From a virus: DNA of 26,612 nucleotides. The number at the start of each line of letters is the position of its first letter. The stretch's first letter is position 1. Location of the stretch: the IMG/VR virus record IMGVR_UViG_3300043464_002556, positions 1 to 26,612 of that record; one strand, written 5' to 3'. Positions 23,901 through 26,612 of the stretch are shown here, piece by piece. A model generated the notes under the pieces. It saw only the letters and a list, made by a program, of their open reading frames with translations, was not told the origin of the DNA and did not search any database. The translations under genes and the position numbers were made by a program.

Positions 23901-26612
23901 TGTGGTAGCAGACTTTGTGAGATTAAAGAACTTTCTTATTTCTTTATCATCAGCAAAAGTTCCTCTCTTCATTGACATTCTGCTCAATGATTTAGATATA
24001 CTTTCTAATGTAGTCAATTCTCTTTGAAGTTTCGATACAGCCTCTTGTGCTTTCAAAACATTCTTTGGTATTTCAGCAGCCTTTGTTACGATAACATCTT
24101 GTGCTTTTGAAACAGCATCAACTCTTTGTCCTGATTCATTCACACCAATAGATGGTTTTGGCAAATATCCAACAGAACCAGATGTTTTTGATTTTGGTTT
24201 TTCAGTAAATTCTTCTACTGTAGGTGGTGTAAATCCACTGGGCTTGGATGTGCCAAATCGAGGCAATCCACCACGCCTTAAAAGAATCTCTTCTCTTAGT
24301 TTTGAAACTCTTTTATCAATTAATTGAAGTAGTTTTTCATTTGCAGCAATTTCTTCTTTAATAACCTTTAATGTTTTACCTTCAATGCTTAAATTATCAA
24401 TAAGAATTTGCTTCTCTTTTATGTAATTATCTCTTCTTTCAGCGTCTGTTTTACCTCTAGTGCTTCCGAATAACGCTTTGGCTTCATCTGTTTTAAGAGC
24501 AGCACCTTTAAATGTTTTTGCTTTTTCAATTTGTGCTTGCAGTTCAGCTTCTCTTGATGCTAATTTATCTAATTTACCTTTTAATGATTTTGTATTAAAT
24601 TCAATTAAAGAAACCTGTTCATTCCTAGCTTGTGTAAGATCTCGACTTGCTTTGTCAATAGCAGCACCTTTAGCGCTTTCTAACACATTTTTAGGTATTG
24701 CTTGAATTGAACCAAATTGTTTTGTTAATTCTGCTAGTCTGCTACCAACTGCCTTTGCAATCTGCGTGTCGATATCAAAAATAAATTGTTGGGTTTTTTC
24801 ACTAATGATTTTTGGCAATGTCTTATTACGACCACCAGCATTTCTCGCAGCTTCATCTGCTGCTCTAATACTTTCTCTATATGCCGCTTGATCTTCTTGA
24901 CCAATTAAAGCAGGAGTTTCCGATCCTCTTTTTGCCTGTAATTCTTGTTCATATCTTTCTGCAATTTTGTCTCTAGCAGCTTGAATTCCTTTTTGTCTCT
25001 TTTTATTAAATGCTTCATACTGCGCTTCTGTCATTAAATCTAATGACTTACCACTTTTAAGAGTTCTTTCATAACCTTCTGTTGAAGACATTTCTCTTCT
25101 ATATACGGCTCGCTTGGCTCTTCCCGGTTCGAAACCGGCCATCAATTCATCAACAATTCTTTTCGCTGTTAAGACATATTGTCTAAACTCTTTCATTCCA
25201 ATTTGGAGAGAATCTCCTACTTGGGGTATAAGACTTTCAAGAGTTGCACGAGCATCTCTAGTTCCAACCTTTACTCGTTTAATATTCCCATCTTCGTCTC
25301 TCATCGAAACGGTTTTTCTAGCATTCCTTAAATTAGCTTTTTTATCTAGATCCCTATATCCAATTTTTGTATAATCGATATCGCCTTTTTGCGCTCCAGT
25401 GGCTGATGCGACCTTGCCAGCGGCATCAGAGAAAATATTTCCAAAAGCATTTGACAAAGAGTCTTGCAATTTACCAGTAACGCCTTTAAAGTTAAATCTT
25501 TTCTTTGCACCCTTTCCTAAAGCAAGTGCTCTGTTAACCTCTCCTTCGAATTCCAAAATTGTTTGACCAGCAATATTTGTAAGAATTTTTGGAGCTATTG
25601 CAGTCCTTGTCATTGATTGAATTAGTTTAATTAATGATTCTCTAGTAATAGCCAATGCTTGACCATTGGCATCAACAAGTTCTCCCATTTTATTAAAAAT
25701 TGGAGGTAACTGTATACCAAGAGCTTGAGCTAACTCAAAGAATTTCTGTTTAGTGAGAATAAGTGCACCACGAGAACCAGTTCCAGTTTTCTTAACAAGA
25801 TTTAAAGAATCAATAATTTCATCAACTGGCGTTGTCAAAACTCTTAAGGATGCTTGAACATTAGATTGCATTTGTTCAACAGTTGATGCAAGTTTTTGTG
25901 CTTTTGGAGAGATACCCTCAAGAGGAGTTCCAGAAGGTGTTGGAATCTTTTTAACAGTATTGGAATCGGCTTTTACTTGTGCATCAACTGCTTTAGCATC
26001 GGCTTCTGCTTGGGCTTGCTGAACCTTTCTTGTTCCTCTTGAAGATCTCTCATTAACAGGTTTTGGATCAACAGGAGCAGCAGTGGTCTTCTTGGTAGCA
26101 GTAGCATCTGCTTTTGTTTGCTCTTTCACCGCTACTGCGTCTTTTTCAACCTGAGATGCCTGAACATTCTTCGTTCCTGTATCTGAGGCTTCTGTAACAT
26201 CAGTTGGTTTAACAGGAGGAGCTTTTGTTTGCGTTGAAGCGACAGTCTTCTTAGCATTATCAGCAATCTTTTCGGTAGCCTCTTCGACAGCTTGTTTTGG
26301 TGCAAGAATTGCTTTAAGAAGAACTCTTCTTATTTCTTCTACTTTAAGACCAGATACATTTTTAATACCTAGACCTTTTGCCATATCAAGAAGCTGTTTT
26401 TTAGTAGATTTGGCAATACTGTCTATCACCTCTCCATACACTTGCTCTATACCACTCGGTAATGCTGGTTTTGGAATTAAAGAAGCAGGTGTTGGAATAT
26501 TATTATTAACAACAGTCGGATCAACCATTGGCAATGTTCTTTGTCTAATCTTGACAGGCACAGTTGTTGGTGCGGGTGGATGAGAATGAGCAGGGACTGG
26601 ACCAGTTGTAGA
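17931..26612 (-). CDS. Tape measure protein (5' end beyond window)
   Basis: At least 2893 codons are visible. The frame stays open for 17 more codons upstream of a GTG at 26561, which has no ribosome site, so the true start lies past the window edge. The protein sets tail length and is threaded through the tail tube. Residues below count from the GTG. Evidence includes extreme length, alternating Ala/Lys/Gln-rich helices and coiled coils (for example 500-900 and 2250-2400), a Pro-rich linker (about 1186-1249), and several hydrophobic helices, such as PVILLLAALVGAFFLL and KGIIIILAPILKLIVTLFF around 1880-2080, expected to enter the host membrane. The C-terminal AIPAILHGGEYVLRNSAVKK matches the ending common to actinophage tape measures. 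Its place before minor tail genes agrees. No lysozyme or peptidase domain was recognised. The upstream tail-chaperone frameshift pair is outside the window. Confidence 0.95.
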   Translation of the reverse strand, partial: STTGPVPAHSHPPAPTTVPVKIRQRTLPMVDPTVVNNNIPTPASLIPKPALPSGIEQVYGEVIDSIAKSTKKQLLDMAKGLGIKNVSGLKVEEIRRVLLKAILAPKQAVEEATEKIADNAKKTVASTQTKAPPVKPTDVTEASDTGTKNVQASQVEKDAVAVKEQTKADATATKKTTAAPVDPKPVNERSSRGTRKVQQAQAEADAKAVDAQVKADSNTVKKIPTPSGTPLEGISPKAQKLASTVEQMQSNVQASLRVLTTPVDEIIDSLNLVKKTGTGSRGALILTKQKFFELAQALGIQLPPIFNKMGELVDANGQALAITRESLIKLIQSMTRTAIAPKILTNIAGQTILEFEGEVNRALALGKGAKKRFNFKGVTGKLQDSLSNAFGNIFSDAAGKVASATGAQKGDIDYTKIGYRDLDKKANLRNARKTVSMRDEDGNIKRVKVGTRDARATLESLIPQVGDSLQIGMKEFRQYVLTAKRIVDELMAGFEPGRAKRAVYRREMSSTEGYERTLKSGKSLDLMTEAQYEAFNKKRQKGIQAARDKIAERYEQELQAKRGSETPALIGQEDQAAYRESIRAADEAARNAGGRNKTLPKIISEKTQQFIFDIDTQIAKAVGSRLAELTKQFGSIQAIPKNVLESAKGAAIDKASRDLTQARNEQVSLIEFNTKSLKGKLDKLASREAELQAQIEKAKTFKGAALKTDEAKALFGSTRGKTDAERRDNYIKEKQILIDNLSIEGKTLKVIKEEIAANEKLLQLIDKRVSKLREEILLRRGGLPRFGTSKPSGFTPPTVEEFTEKPKSKTSGSVGYLPKPSIGVNESGQRVDAVSKAQDVIVTKAAEIPKNVLKAQEAVSKLQRELTTLESISKSLSRMSMKRGTFADDKEIRKFFNLTKSATTKELEELSTQIANKILEITTALEKAQAKLAKMAPDISPSMRPKSLSAAVPDGPTLLGNINTQLQSAMQIPTNVLDQFLQSLKVQGKGLAEIAQGVGLGAVDDLELLKQELAKIGMTIESAIATPAEALKQLQAVKFAKAGPVQEMFQRLVMYARDVATLGVQEAFDKTVERLNAAKAKAKAASSAGAEPSATARPKKTAKVERIGSFEIPLAELEKDGDVAYQQMLKLADYIKKYGITLTELNSLTGRQLQYLADTILGGTDRTKPVEGAERKLTDTKAKAIAIITKAIDDKLIADATVAAAGPAPSPRAPRTPAPSAPPASSTPAPPPPPAPTSSTVVIPPPPPVSPAVVIPPPPPAPVSPVITPELQARIDAQLEKSLQKRVDMMIKRIQIQIERSALKRASMVTPIQQIQNQLDQQMRIATSGASGPSVPYMPSIQNQLNQPPIMSINKQTTSQLIAQLSQQIDFKEVARKFVSDLSPIVSEARFVGKSVRFQLIYSFKEIVKAATSTKAPGLMARAIRAAFNPLSLAEKSLGSFGTVFGNVFSPSRLEYLARALGGTAPLMKYRKTDPLTGEAMPPIEGFVNNLKAVVPRALMGVGSAIQKTNLFPNLKALLQTTYAPYLPTPLSASLDRGGKLKTDKAAPKRTGMGGILDRNLERAGIAPSRVSTGKAEELSARLFANITPSGFETMANSVVNSILGFTNRLYQGSIKVNNVINATGRVLTKGIQEIGIVAFNSSIVTFRAMNKTTFTLYKTFRNLSNSLLGNIGGALKIIDTLAMTSGSQGAVKFAGKLRASATRGAAIASLQRDASAIDLANLTVKQKLGALAGIITTAGVQFGMSSTKVALQVTGAMTMLALKFVPFGSSINKLASGIARLPGTLKAAGEQAGRFAGAMNILKAKMIGGTYMGVNNQQVKSDGIRGMILGVKPDANGQGGRKGLVGGAMAGIQGFGAGLKSSVMGGMGTAVSMLSYQFGMVGMIAGPVLTNIIQKIAMIPKVGGPVILLLAALVGAFFLLKKSTSAWAQYSDGAIQKFKMAWQKVKEIFGLILAPIIDFFASFLGGADKGGKSAEDLGKKIGNFADKVLEVMPKIKDFVEKNIVPVIRQIMSGIKPIVEAFVPAIKFIINIIKAVVSLFKGDFSNAWGRIKDAFGNLRDVVGKVLKGIIIILAPILKLIVTLFFAMVTTIVNILEQIPIFFVNSIRWMAKASTQLFFAGIVQPVIFIVDFILTAFSKLLQGLVNIAKMIAKTYINTWFGIAKGLLGLASKIPFIGGAFDKLKGYVQGAQNKVLDFVDNGADSVNKLIGRLAGVGNALGDMAQTAQNKLMSGIDSVANWLTGKIGSASNFAAAGRNAINSFIDGMVKGGLIPEGLGKQLGKDVGQTFKDPSAAKAAGQAIANAVKEGMKSLQDSYFDAVIGNIGNAMSKIKTELSEILNKQKEDALKAYDDQIAGIEALAEAEERLTATEEYESNRRQRIKDRELQRNNYQKERTLAIYEGRVDDARNLDLAELKNADDFNNEISDLDKSRQRELQGQNRQDAIAIIQKNKDEAAKLFDEAIKEFEDYVEEVTRNGTISETQLSEQFGRIAAKANEKSAAINTAFQTSFSQLPALIRTGLDPTTSDAGFFSTEMGKLVEVAKTRFGLSSGTGGNAESILGVTSTMLTSTSAGIPSVITNAFASGGAIQTAYGSAMTQLTTYIADKNNPTSETSLAGVFRKAIADANTAMEQEILKNQRGIGSAFAAIVSTINEKVKALTIAEAVKKGLEEAKKAAAEGAKDIGNAISGGGGGTGRSETNAPPVVMGPYSPASLRAAMQWVDTGASGPLNPLMTYLTYVYRRDGKTGIFRNVPARFNGGILPYAQGGFTFGPSQQAIPAILHGGEYVLRNSAVKKYGLDMLSQMNKGIYVPKVPKFNMPMSNYAKISGVSNAPQTTSSETTHNYNFYVDNFIGETEWFNSMMKEYNMKVVPANQKQAGLESRVIKTYNGINRGM
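22815..23005 (-). repeat. Proline-rich repeat linker in tape measure protein
   Basis: About 64 residues dominated by Pro, Ala, Ser and Thr, including two near-identical copies of VVIPPPPP and further PPPPPAP runs. The matching DNA has direct repeats of GGTGGTGGAATTACAACA on the plus strand. It would form a stiff polyproline linker between the N-terminal coiled-coil half and the following QIQNQLDQ-rich part. The plus-strand image of this run is a long Gly-rich open frame that is not a gene. Confidence 0.85.
25944..26190 (-). repeat. Degenerate tandem ~46-residue repeat near tape measure N-terminus
   Basis: Two adjacent segments align: one around residues 128-172 (GTKNVQASQVEKDAVAVKEQ, then TKADATATKK) and one around 176-206 onward (GTRKVQQAQAEADAKAVDAQ, then VKADSNTVKK). 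Each is a charged Ala/Lys/Gln helix followed by a Pro/Thr-rich tail. The repeat is visible in protein but has diverged in DNA. It joins two similar LGI-containing helical units on either side. Confidence 0.75.

Noticed and set aside
26559-26561. GTG as the true start of the tape measure protein
   Set aside because: The same frame stays open to the window edge and there is no ribosome site before this GTG, so the gene most likely begins outside the window.
1-26612. CRISPR array, tRNA genes, integrase or attachment sites
   Set aside because: No regularly spaced repeats, cloverleaf-like segments, recombinase motifs or long flanking direct repeats were seen; nearly every base is inside a minus-strand gene.

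Overview
The window is part of a tailed-phage genome. It is AT-rich, every convincing gene lies on the minus strand, and genes abut or overlap by a few bases (ATGA and TAATG junctions), so transcription runs from high to low coordinates. A WhiB-family protein, found almost only in Actinobacteria and their phages, points to an actinobacterial host. Low GC and a promoter suited to leaderless mRNA would fit a low-GC or freshwater/marine actinobacterium, but the host is an inference. A very long tape measure followed by hub and fibre genes suggests a long, non-contractile (siphovirus) tail.

Late tail module, 26612 to about 10700: a giant tape measure protein still open at the right window edge, two tandem paralogous minor tail proteins, a 1333-residue hub/tip protein with PA14-like and LamG-like modules, an S74-chaperone tail fibre, and a 223-residue putative tip protein. 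An HNH endonuclease gene closes the module.

Regulation and nucleic-acid module, about 10262 to 7684: a calcineurin-like metallophosphoesterase with an N-terminal Cys-rich module, preceded by a likely extended -10 promoter; a small zinc-ribbon protein; a MerR-type HTH protein; a 66-residue protein; a WhiB-like protein; and a small protein directly before the helicase.

Replication module, 7687 to 742: DnaB-like helicase, a small unknown protein, DnaG-like primase, a putative ssDNA-binding protein, an intergenic hairpin, a HAD-family nucleotidase-like phosphatase and a complete C-family DNA polymerase III alpha subunit with an intact PHP metal site. The phage thus appears to bring its own polymerase, helicase, primase and ssDNA-binding protein. 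At the left end come a SAM-dependent methyltransferase and the start of another gene cut by the window edge.

I saw no tRNA, rRNA, CRISPR array, integrase, insertion sequence or attachment site. No stretch over 300 bases lacks a gene. The largest non-coding gap is the 61-base hairpin region between 4675 and 4737. The most unusual features are the size and repeat architecture of the tape measure protein, the candidate leaderless promoters, and the dense WhiB/MerR/zinc-ribbon regulator cluster.
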